Of a stretch of 64,000 bases of DNA, positions 57,712 to 64,000 are shown piece after piece. Every line of letters starts with the position of its first letter. Within the stretch, counting starts at the first letter, position 1. A program made the translations under genes and the position numbers. The DNA lies in NCBI RefSeq assembly GCF_029623755.1, contig NZ_CP121106.1:1-64000 (forward strand). The letters are read 5' to 3'. The notes below the pieces were generated by a model. The model was not told the DNA's origin. It did not search any database and saw only the letters and a list, made by a program, of their open reading frames with translations. This DNA is from Altererythrobacter sp. CAU 1644 (GTDB taxonomy: Bacteria > Pseudomonadota > Alphaproteobacteria > Sphingomonadales > Sphingomonadaceae).

Positions 57712-58167
57712 ATGAAGAAAACAATCGCAGCCATCATGGTAGCCACGCTGTTCGCAAGCGCGGCACAGGCAGAAACCTTCACATACAACGTCCAGTTCGA
57801 AGAGCCGACATTCTACGGCGGCATGGGCGAGGAAGGGCGTGACGGTCGTTCCGGAGTAATGAACGGTGCCTACACCACCGTTACCGCCAGCGGAGAGACT
57901 GCCAGCGGCTCAATCACCTGCGCCGGCATGGACCAGCCCGACAATGGGCTGTTCGACTTCCACCTTTCGTGCACCGCGACGCGGGCCGATGGCGAAAGCA
58001 AGAGCAGCCTGATCTATGGCTGCAATTCGCTGCCCGAAGGACGCGGGGCCTCTTGCGTCGGCGGTCTGGAAGGGCGCGCCGGCACTCTCAAGGGGATGAG
58101 AGGCGTCATCACCATGCATCTGGGTGCCAAGGGCGCATCGGTCGGAACCGGCCAGTGGATCGAATGA
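57712..58167 (+). CDS. Small exported protein, paralogue of the 61319-61756 gene
   Basis: The 151-residue protein has a signal peptide (cleavage after ASAAQA near 20) and a compact beta-rich mature part. A conserved block, YGCNSLPEGRGASCVGGLEG at about 101-120, is matched in the protein from 61319-61756 (GCQNLPDGSQGCVGGLQG). Three Cys in the block and nearby could form a disulfide. Function is unknown. GGGGAAGATGC precedes the ATG. The following terminator is shared with the cytochrome b561 gene. Confidence 0.72.
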   Translation: MKKTIAAIMVATLFASAAQAETFTYNVQFEEPTFYGGMGEEGRDGRSGVMNGAYTTVTASGETASGSITCAGMDQPDNGLFDFHLSCTATRADGESKSSLIYGCNSLPEGRGASCVGGLEGRAGTLKGMRGVITMHLGAKGASVGTGQWIE

Positions 58168-58181
58168 TCCGCTAAGGGCGT

Positions 58182-58229
58182 CAAACAAAAAACCCCGCTC
58201 GCGCTATCGCGGGCGGGGTTTTTTGTTTG
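58182..58229. terminator. Symmetric bidirectional terminator
   Basis: CAAACAAAAAACCCCGC pairs with GCGGGGTTTTTTGTTTG, and inner TCGCG/CGCGG closes on CTAT. The A-tract and T-tract are fully complementary, so it should stop transcription from both sides: the exported protein gene on plus and cytochrome b561 on minus. Confidence 0.92.
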
Positions 58230-58243
58230 ACGCGGCCTGGCGC

Positions 58244-58792
58244 CTAGGTCCGCCCGAAGGGAAGCATGCGCCCGATCCCATTCACCTTGTCGATGAAGGT
58301 GTGCTTGAGCGCGCCGAGGATGTGCAGGCCAATGAGGTATATCATCGCCTCGCCGCCTGCGGCATGCAGGTCGATGATCGCCTTGGCCTGGTCGTAGTTC
58401 TGTTCGACCGGCGCCGTCGGAAGAGTGAAGAGCCCGAAATAGTTTACTGGGCTGTCCGCATATGACCCGGCCAACCAGCCGCCGATCGGCAGGCCGATCA
58501 GCATGACATAGAAGATCACGTGCACGCTCTTGGCGAGCGTGCGCTGCCAGGCAGGGACCAAGTTGGACATCGGCGGAGCCTTGTGAGTGAGGCGCCAGCC
58601 AAGCCTCAGCAATGTCAGTACGAGGATCGTAATCCCGATCGCCTTGTGCGGGGCGATCGTTGCAGCCTTCTCAGCGCCTTCCAGATGCTCTGCGGCTTCG
58701 GCGATACGCCAGTTGACGATCACCAGGATTGCAATGATCCAGTGAAACAGCATCGCGCCTGTCGAATAACGTGCTTGCGCAGCTTCAGACAT
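58244..58792 (-). CDS. Cytochrome b561 family protein
   Basis: The 182-residue protein has four membrane helices and the b561 pattern: MLFHWIIAILVIVNW (helix 1 with heme His), PHKAIGITILVLTLLRLGWR (helix 2), MLIGLPIGGWLAGS and YLIGLHILGALKHTFI (helix 4 with heme His). It is a two-heme quinone-to-acceptor oxidoreductase of the inner membrane, perhaps donating electrons from ubiquinol to oxidants such as superoxide. The ATG at 58792 (MSEAAQARYS) has GGGAGAGAGAAG upstream. Confidence 0.92.
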   Translation of the reverse strand: MSEAAQARYSTGAMLFHWIIAILVIVNWRIAEAAEHLEGAEKAATIAPHKAIGITILVLTLLRLGWRLTHKAPPMSNLVPAWQRTLAKSVHVIFYVMLIGLPIGGWLAGSYADSPVNYFGLFTLPTAPVEQNYDQAKAIIDLHAAGGEAMIYLIGLHILGALKHTFIDKVNGIGRMLPFGRT

Positions 58793-58894
58793 TCTTCTCT
58801 CTCCCAACCCGGTTGATGGCCCTGTTTAGCAGTGCAACGCGTGGCAGCAAGCCAACGGTTTGCCAAGGCCCCCTTGCTTGCTAGGAGGCGGGCG

Positions 58895-59563
58895 ATGGCG
58901 AAGACCGAAATGATTCCCGACAAGGACGCACTGGCCCGGGTGGGAGAGGCCGTTCGGGCGCGCTTGAAGTCAGATCCCCAAGTCTACCAGATCGAGACCG
59001 ACAAGGCCGAACTCTTCGCCGTGGGAGATTTCCTGAGCGCGGCGGAATGCGAACGGCTGTGCCTGATGATCGACCTCGTCGCCAAACCGAGCACCTTGCA
59101 CGAGGAGGACTATTCGACCGGCTTTCGCACCTCCTATTCGGGCGATCTCGATCCGCTCGATCCGTTCGTCATGGGCATTTCGCGAAGGATCGACGACCTG
59201 ATGGGCATGAACCCGGCGTGCGGAGAGGCGATCCAGGGGCAGCGCTACCTGCCCGGGCAGCAGTTCAAGCCGCACAACGACTGGTTCTATACGACCGAGA
59301 AGTACTGGGAACTGGAGCGCAAGCGCGGCGGCCAGCGCAGTTGGACGGCGATGGCCTTCCTCAATGAAGTCGAGGAAGGTGGCGAAACCCATTTCACCGA
59401 AGTGGGCATCAAGATCGAGCCCAAACCTGGCGTCCTGCTGCTGTGGAACAACGCGCTCCCCGACGGCACGCCTAACGAGGGCACGATGCACGCGGGAACC
59501 CCGGTGATCAAAGGCTCGAAGTACGTCATCACCAAGTGGTTCCGCACTCGCAAGTGGACCTGA
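58895..59563 (+). CDS. 2-oxoglutarate/Fe(II)-dependent prolyl 4-hydroxylase-like oxygenase
   Basis: The 222-residue protein has the P4Hc double-stranded beta-helix: RTSYSGDLD, the iron ligands His127 and Asp129 (PHNDWF) and His199 (MHAGTPV), and Lys209 in GSKYVITKW for 2-oxoglutarate. It would hydroxylate a Pro or other residue, substrate unknown. AGGAGGCGGGCG precedes the ATG at 58895. It ends four bases before the lysK stop. Confidence 0.93.
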   Translation: MAKTEMIPDKDALARVGEAVRARLKSDPQVYQIETDKAELFAVGDFLSAAECERLCLMIDLVAKPSTLHEEDYSTGFRTSYSGDLDPLDPFVMGISRRIDDLMGMNPACGEAIQGQRYLPGQQFKPHNDWFYTTEKYWELERKRGGQRSWTAMAFLNEVEEGGETHFTEVGIKIEPKPGVLLLWNNALPDGTPNEGTMHAGTPVIKGSKYVITKWFRTRKWT

Positions 59564-59566
59564 GAG

Positions 59567-61198
59567 CTATTTGCGGTCGATCGCCTCGGCGATGAGCTTG
59601 CGGCTGTTCTCGATCCCGTAGAGCGCGATGAAGCTGCCCATCCGGGGCCCCTGCTCGCTGCCCAGCAGCGTTTCATAGAGCGCCTTGAACCAGTCGCGCA
59701 GCGAGCCGAAACCGAACTCCTCGCGCTTGCCGATTTCGTAGACGATGGTCTGGATGTCTTCGGCAGGCATGTCGGGCGCCATGACCGAGAGCGCGCAATC
59801 GAGCGCCTTGAGCGCCTCGCGCTCATTCGTACTCGGCGCACGCTTGCTGAGCGTCGGGGCGACGAAATCGCGGTTGTAGGCTAGCGCATTGTCAACCAGC
59901 GCGTCGAGTTCGGGGTGCTTGGCCGGATCAGCGTCCTCGACATAATTGCCGAGATAGGACCACACGGATTCGCGATCCGCCTCGGCTCCCAGCACGCCGA
60001 CCAGATTGAGCAACAAGCCGTAAGTGACCGGCAGTGTGTCGCCGGCGCCCGGTGCTTCCGATCCTTCGAACCCGCCATTGGCGCGCAACAGGTGCCACAC
60101 CGGATTGCCCAATTGCTTGTCGAGCGGCTGTTCAGCCAAGGCAGCGCGGAACTGCCAATACTCGTCGACCGCGCGGGGCACGATCCCGGCATGGAGCTGC
60201 TTGGCGCTCTTTGGTTCGCGGAAGATATAGAGCCCCATGCTCTCTTCCGAGCCATAGGTCAGCCATTCGTCAATGGTGAAGCCATTGCCCTTCGACTTGG
60301 AGATCTTCTCGCCATTGGCGTCGAGGAACAACTCGTAGATAAAGGTCACCGGCGGCGGGCTTCCGAGTGCACGGACGATCTTGCTAGATTGCGTGACGCT
60401 ATCGGTCAGGTCCTTGCCGCTCATCTCGTAGTCGACACCAAGCGCGTACCAGCGCATCGCCCAGTCGACCTTCCACTGCAGCTTGGACATGCCGCCGAGC
60501 GCGCTTTGTTCGACGACGCTGCCGTCCTCGTCCGTGAAGCGGATCGTCCCCGCTTCGGCATCGACAACCTCGATGGGCACCTGCAACACGGAGCCGGTCG
60601 TGGGCGAGATCGGCAGGACCGGCGAATAGGTCTGCCGGCGCTCCTCGCGCAGCGTCGGCAACATGATGTCGAGGATGTCCTGGTTCTTGCGCAGGACCTG
60701 GCGCAGCGCATCGTCGAAATGGCCCGAGTTGTACATGTCGCTCGAAGCGATGAACTCGTAATCGAAGCCGAACCGGTCGAGGAAGTCGCGCAGCATCGCG
60801 TTGTTGTGCGCGGCAAAGCTCTCGTGACCCTTTTCAAACGGGTCGGGAATCCGTGACAGCGGCTTGTTGAGGTTCTCCTGCAGGATGTGCGCGTTGGGGA
60901 TATTGTCCGGGACCTTGCGCAGCCCATCCATATCGTCGGAAAAGGCGACGAGGCGCGTCTTGCCGTCCTCGGGCTTGGCACCGATGATCGCTTCGTAGGC
61001 GCGGCGGACCAGCGTGGTGCGCAGCACTTCCTGGAACGTGCCGATATGCGGCAGGCCCGATGGGCCGTATCCGGTTTCGAACAGGATCGGGGCGCCGCCC
61101 GGCTTGCCATCGGGGTAGCGTTTGAGCAGCCGCTGGGCCTCCTGAAAGGGCCAGGCCTTGTTGACGCGTGCGGCGGAGATCAGGTCTTGCATGCTCAT
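59567..61198 (-). CDS. lysK: Class I lysine--tRNA ligase
   Basis: The 543-residue protein is a class I lysyl-tRNA synthetase, found in archaea and some bacteria including alphaproteobacteria. It has HIGT (51-54) in place of HIGH and KISKS (298-302) as the KMSKS loop, with a C-terminal helical anticodon-binding domain. It attaches lysine to tRNA-Lys in translation. The ATG at 61198 (MSMQDLISAARVNKAWPF) is preferred over the longer frame from 61228; 61192 is possible. Class II LysS is not in the window. Confidence 0.97.
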   Translation of the reverse strand: MSMQDLISAARVNKAWPFQEAQRLLKRYPDGKPGGAPILFETGYGPSGLPHIGTFQEVLRTTLVRRAYEAIIGAKPEDGKTRLVAFSDDMDGLRKVPDNIPNAHILQENLNKPLSRIPDPFEKGHESFAAHNNAMLRDFLDRFGFDYEFIASSDMYNSGHFDDALRQVLRKNQDILDIMLPTLREERRQTYSPVLPISPTTGSVLQVPIEVVDAEAGTIRFTDEDGSVVEQSALGGMSKLQWKVDWAMRWYALGVDYEMSGKDLTDSVTQSSKIVRALGSPPPVTFIYELFLDANGEKISKSKGNGFTIDEWLTYGSEESMGLYIFREPKSAKQLHAGIVPRAVDEYWQFRAALAEQPLDKQLGNPVWHLLRANGGFEGSEAPGAGDTLPVTYGLLLNLVGVLGAEADRESVWSYLGNYVEDADPAKHPELDALVDNALAYNRDFVAPTLSKRAPSTNEREALKALDCALSVMAPDMPAEDIQTIVYEIGKREEFGFGSLRDWFKALYETLLGSEQGPRMGSFIALYGIENSRKLIAEAIDRK

Positions 61199-61270
61199 AG
61201 GGCACTGCCCTTCGCCCAAGCAGCGCAATGTTGCAAGTGCGAAGAGCTATCGCCGCCACACGGTTGGCAA

Positions 61271-61298
61271 ATGGGGCGCCTCAGGAAAGACGCCCCAT
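61271..61298 (-). terminator. Hairpin after the exported protein gene at 61319
   Basis: ATGGGGCG and CGCCCCAT pair as an eight-base stem around a twelve-base loop, 21 bases past the stop on the minus strand. It is followed on the minus strand by TTTG only, so termination may be weak. Confidence 0.5.
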
Positions 61299-61318
61299 CG
61301 CGTTTTCTGAGCGAGGGC

Positions 61319-61756
61319 TCAGTCTTTCCAGTGGATCGTGCCGCTACCGGTGCCCCCGGTTCCGGCCCAGGTCGTCGCGCCGACCTTGCCCTTGTAGATA
61401 CCCGATTTGCCCTGCAGGCCGCCCACGCATCCCTGCGAGCCGTCCGGCAGGTTCTGGCAGCCGAAGTTGATTGCATAGCTACCGGCATCCGAGTTGAGAT
61501 CGCACACGAAGTGCACGTCGAAAACCTTGGAGTTGGGCGGGTTGCTGGCGCCAATGCAGGTCCAGCTTTCCGAACGCTTGGAGCCGTCGCCATAGGTTGC
61601 GACCGACGTCCCGACCTGCATGCTGCCGAACATGGTCTCGGTGCCGGTCACGGTCTGCTCGCCCCCGGTCGTGACATAGGTCGCCATCTCGGCCTGTGCC
61701 GCGCTGGCATAGGTCATGATCGCAGCAAGTGCGGCAATCTTCACAGCATTTTTCAT
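61319..61756 (-). CDS. Small exported protein, paralogue of the 57712-58167 gene
   Basis: The 145-residue protein has a signal peptide (cleavage after ASAAQA near 22) and a Gly/Ser/Thr-rich mature part. The block GCQNLPDGSQGCVGGLQGKSG (about 98-118) parallels the paralogue encoded 3.2 kb away, although the N-terminal halves differ. Four Cys (the CIG, FVC, FGC and GCV positions) suggest disulfides. Function is unknown. GGTGGGAGAGACCC precedes the ATG. It lies between lysK and the Lrp gene. Confidence 0.72.
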   Translation of the reverse strand: MKNAVKIAALAAIMTYASAAQAEMATYVTTGGEQTVTGTETMFGSMQVGTSVATYGDGSKRSESWTCIGASNPPNSKVFDVHFVCDLNSDAGSYAINFGCQNLPDGSQGCVGGLQGKSGIYKGKVGATTWAGTGGTGSGTIHWKD

Positions 61757-61931
61757 TGGGTCTCTCCCACCAAAGCGACCCGGATAAGGAGCGGCACAAA
61801 ACGCCCACTGCCCAATGTCGGGAGTGGTTGCGACCGCTCGGCTGACGACTCGATTTTTCTGGTTGTGGCCGCGTTATCCAGCCAACTGACACTGCTGTCA
61901 ATTCGACGCCGAGGCGCCCGCACGGGCAAGT

Positions 61932-62381
61932 TCAGGGAAGTTGAAGCGTATCCTTGACCGTGCCGTAGACCAGGCTCGTGTTGATCGTGCCGATCCCGGG
62001 CGTCTTGTGCATCACCTCGCGCATGAAATCCTCATAGGCAGCGAGACCCGAAACAACGATCTCGAGCAGGTAATCCGAATTTCCTGTCATGACATGGCAG
62101 GCGAGGACTTCGGGGGTATCGCGCATGCGCTGTTCGAAGCCCTTGACGATATCGCCCTCGTGCTTCGCCAGCGTGACCTGGACGAAGGCGGTCACCGGGT
62201 AACCTGCGGCCTCCCGGTTAACGACCGCGACATATCGCTCGATCACGCCCGCCTTCTCGAGGTTTTTCACGCGCCTGAGGCACGGACTGGGCGAGAGGTG
62301 AACCCGCTCCGCCAGCTCGGCATTGGTCAGCCTGGCATTGCGCTGCAACTCGCGCAGGATTTGCCGGTCTTTCTTGTCCAT
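61932..62381 (-). CDS. Lrp/AsnC family regulator of methionine gamma-lyase
   Basis: The 149-residue protein has an N-terminal winged helix-turn-helix (LTNAELAERVHLSPSPCLRRVKNLE) and an AsnC-type ligand domain with FVQVTLAK and HVMTGNSDYLLEIVV. It is divergent from methionine gamma-lyase, 120 bases away, and a palindrome lies directly in front of its start. The pairing of an Lrp regulator with a PLP lyase gene suggests it senses an amino acid and controls the lyase and itself. Confidence 0.93.
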   Translation of the reverse strand: MDKKDRQILRELQRNARLTNAELAERVHLSPSPCLRRVKNLEKAGVIERYVAVVNREAAGYPVTAFVQVTLAKHEGDIVKGFEQRMRDTPEVLACHVMTGNSDYLLEIVVSGLAAYEDFMREVMHKTPGIGTINTSLVYGTVKDTLQLP

Positions 62382-62392
62382 ATCGTTCCCAT

Positions 62393-62411
62393 ATTGGCAG
62401 ATTATGCCAAT
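62393..62411. promoter_or_regulatory. Candidate Lrp operator, inverted repeat
   Basis: ATTGGCA-GATTA-TGCCAAT is a perfect seven-base inverted repeat in the gap between the Lrp and lyase genes, 12 bases ahead of the Lrp start. Further half-sites TGGCA (62426-62430) and TTGGCG (62435-62440) follow in the same gap, as expected for a multi-site Lrp operator. Confidence 0.6.
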
Positions 62412-62501
62412 TCTGCAGATCTGAGTGGCATAGTTTGGCGATTAATTCCAGTCGGAGCGTGATATTGTTCCCCTGCAACATTAGATCGAGGTCACATCAC
62501 A

Positions 62502-63710
62502 ATGAGCCGCACAGCACTTTCCGGTTTCGCATCACGCGCCATCCACCACGGCTACGATCCAGCCGAAAACATGGGCGCGCTCACCCCGCCGATGCACATG
62601 GCGTCGACCTTTACGTTCGAGACGGCCGAACAGGGCGGCGCGATCTTCGCCGGCGAACAGCCCGGCTATTTCTATTCGCGCATCGGCAATCCGACCGTCG
62701 ATCTGCTCGAGCAGCGCATGGCCGTGCTCGAAGGCGCGGAGGCCGCGGTGGCAACCGCCTCGGGGATGGGCGCGATCACCGCGGTCATGTGGACCCTGCT
62801 GGAAGCGGGCGACGAGATCGTCACCGACCGGACGCTCTACGGCTGCACCTTCGCCTTCTTCCGCCACGGCCTCGGCAAGTTCGGGATCAAGGTCACCCAC
62901 GTAGACCTGACCGATCACGCGGCACTGGAAGCCGCCATGCAGCGCGGCGTGAAGGTGCTCTACTTCGAAACCCCGGCCAATCCGAACATGCGCCTGGTCG
63001 ATATCGCCGCCGCTAGCGAGATCGCGCATCGTCATGGCGCGACCGTCGTGGTCGACAACACCTATGCCACCCCCGCCCTCACCCGCCCGGTCGAACTGGG
63101 CGCGGATATCGTTGTTCATTCGGCGACCAAATACCTTGGCGGACACGGCGACCTCGTCGGTGGCCTCGTCGCGGGCGATGCCGAGACGATGCAGCGGGTC
63201 CGCCTCGAGGGCCTCAAGGACATGACCGGTGCAGTCATGAGCCCGTTTACCGCTACGCTCATCATGCGCGGGCTGAAGACGCTGAAGCTGCGGATGGAAC
63301 GCCACAGCCAGACCGCCGCGGAAGTCGCGCGCTGGCTCGAGGCACAGCCGCAGGTCGCTGCCGTCTATTATCCCGGGCTTGAGAGCTTCGCGCAGCATGG
63401 GCTGGCCGCGAAACAAATGGCGCTGCCAGGCGGAATGATCGCCTTCGATCTCGCCGCCGGTTACGACCAGGGCATCCGTTTCATGAATCGCCTCGGCATG
63501 ATCCATCGTGCCGTGTCGCTGGGCGACGCCGAGACGCTGATCCAGCATCCGGCCTCGATGACCCATTCGACCTACACGCCCGAAGAACGCGCCGAACATG
63601 GCATCGGTGAAGGCTTGCTGCGCCTGTCGATCGGCCTCGAGGACGCGGAAGACATCTTCGCCGATCTCGAGCAGGCGCTGGCCGCGTCGGAACTGGCCAT
63701 CGCCGCCTGA
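62502..63710 (+). CDS. Methionine gamma-lyase
   Basis: The 402-residue PLP enzyme cleaves L-methionine to methanethiol, 2-oxobutyrate and ammonia. It is a Cys/Met metabolism fold-type I protein: the PLP lysine Lys210 in HSATKYLGG, YSRIGNPTV, and the Cys115 in YGCTFAFF, a Cys at the place of Cys116 in Pseudomonas methionine gamma-lyase, which favours this enzyme over cystathionine synthases. It is divergent from the Lrp gene and is probably its target. Confidence 0.9.
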   Translation: MSRTALSGFASRAIHHGYDPAENMGALTPPMHMASTFTFETAEQGGAIFAGEQPGYFYSRIGNPTVDLLEQRMAVLEGAEAAVATASGMGAITAVMWTLLEAGDEIVTDRTLYGCTFAFFRHGLGKFGIKVTHVDLTDHAALEAAMQRGVKVLYFETPANPNMRLVDIAAASEIAHRHGATVVVDNTYATPALTRPVELGADIVVHSATKYLGGHGDLVGGLVAGDAETMQRVRLEGLKDMTGAVMSPFTATLIMRGLKTLKLRMERHSQTAAEVARWLEAQPQVAAVYYPGLESFAQHGLAAKQMALPGGMIAFDLAAGYDQGIRFMNRLGMIHRAVSLGDAETLIQHPASMTHSTYTPEERAEHGIGEGLLRLSIGLEDAEDIFADLEQALAASELAIAA

Positions 63711-63719
63711 CGCTGAGGG

Positions 63720-64000
63720 CTATTCGGGGCCGAGGATCAGGTCCGAGCTGGGTTTGCTGGCGCGGATTTCCTCCTCGGTCAGTCCGCAGATCTCGTGCGG
63801 GAAGACCAGCCAGTCCTCCGTTTCATGGACGTAGTAATCGGGCTCAAGCTCGGTGCAATTGCGGCTCGGCTTGTAATAGGTCGTGGCGATCTTGATCGTG
63901 CGCGGCATGTTGTTGCGGCACCGCTGGCCGAGCTCGCGCAGGAAGGCCTCGATCGAGCGGCCTGAATCAAACACGTCGTCGATGATCAGCAGGCGATCTT
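63720..64000 (-). CDS. Phosphoribosyltransferase, partial (5' end outside window)
   Basis: The C-terminal about 93 residues of a type I phosphoribosyltransferase are visible. The frame stays open to the window edge and includes the PRPP-binding loop LLIIDDVFDSGRS. Downstream are KIATTYYKPSRNC, PDYYVHETEDWLVFPHE and the C-terminal end, as in COG2236 hypoxanthine/guanine-type proteins. It would salvage a purine base. The stop is nine bases after the methionine gamma-lyase stop on the other strand. Confidence 0.88.
   Translation of the reverse strand, partial: DRLLIIDDVFDSGRSIEAFLRELGQRCRNNMPRTIKIATTYYKPSRNCTELEPDYYVHETEDWLVFPHEICGLTEEEIRASKPSSDLILGPE

Overview
The window looks like a core-chromosome segment of a high-GC alphaproteobacterium, most probably of the order Sphingomonadales (Erythrobacteraceae type). 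This rests on the gene set: an NDUFS4-like complex I subunit, a DUF6456 protein, yajC-secD-secF, class I lysyl-tRNA synthetase, adjacent lon and hupB, a GTA-type 3TM holin and many small exported proteins. I cannot name the species. Genes are tightly packed, with short gaps, start/stop overlaps and several TTG/GTG starts. I see no insertion sequence, prophage or CRISPR array.

Layout. 1-14 kb: the 3' part of a cadherin-repeat surface protein, tRNA-Tyr, rlmB, a lipoprotein, hupB and lon, a stress-type glycine-rich protein, ebfC-dnaX, the SRP RNA gene ffs, the complex I accessory subunit and hrpB. 13-25 kb: a lipoprotein, a long-chain polyprenyl diphosphate synthase, chorismate mutase, a PepSY/response regulator/histidine kinase set, a SIMPL protein, an exported amidohydrolase, the ABC-F gene uup, an Fe-S type uracil-DNA glycosylase homologue and a Tat-exported DUF885 hydrolase. 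25-36 kb: an XRE regulator coupled to a glycosyltransferase, secF/secD/yajC, tRNA-Pro(GGG), a CitE-like lyase, an orphan GTA-type holin, an exported MBL hydrolase, aroQ, accB and accC.

36-51 kb is the signalling-rich part. A transmembrane Ser/Thr kinase faces an operon of a TIR-FHA protein and a PP2C phosphatase. Next come a small membrane protein, a HWE histidine kinase whose membrane domain has all seven ethylene-binding residues of plant ETR1 at identical spacing, an Lrp regulator, a histidine kinase with a degenerate ATPase domain, a polysaccharide deacetylase, tRNA-Ile2(CAT) and tRNA-Pro(TGG), a MATE exporter, a GGDEF cyclase with an I-site and a second TIR protein (TIR-TolB-like-TPR).

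51-64 kb: ettA, a membrane-anchored NAPE-PLD-like hydrolase, acylphosphatase, an EEP-family hydrolase, a PPOX-type flavoprotein, an arginine-rich RcnB-like protein, two paralogous small exported proteins, cytochrome b561, a 2OG-Fe(II) oxygenase, class I lysyl-tRNA synthetase, an Lrp regulator divergent from methionine gamma-lyase, and a phosphoribosyltransferase cut by the window end.

The most notable items are the ethylene-receptor-like kinase (41085-42272) and the kinase/phosphatase/TIR-FHA set (36372-40443).
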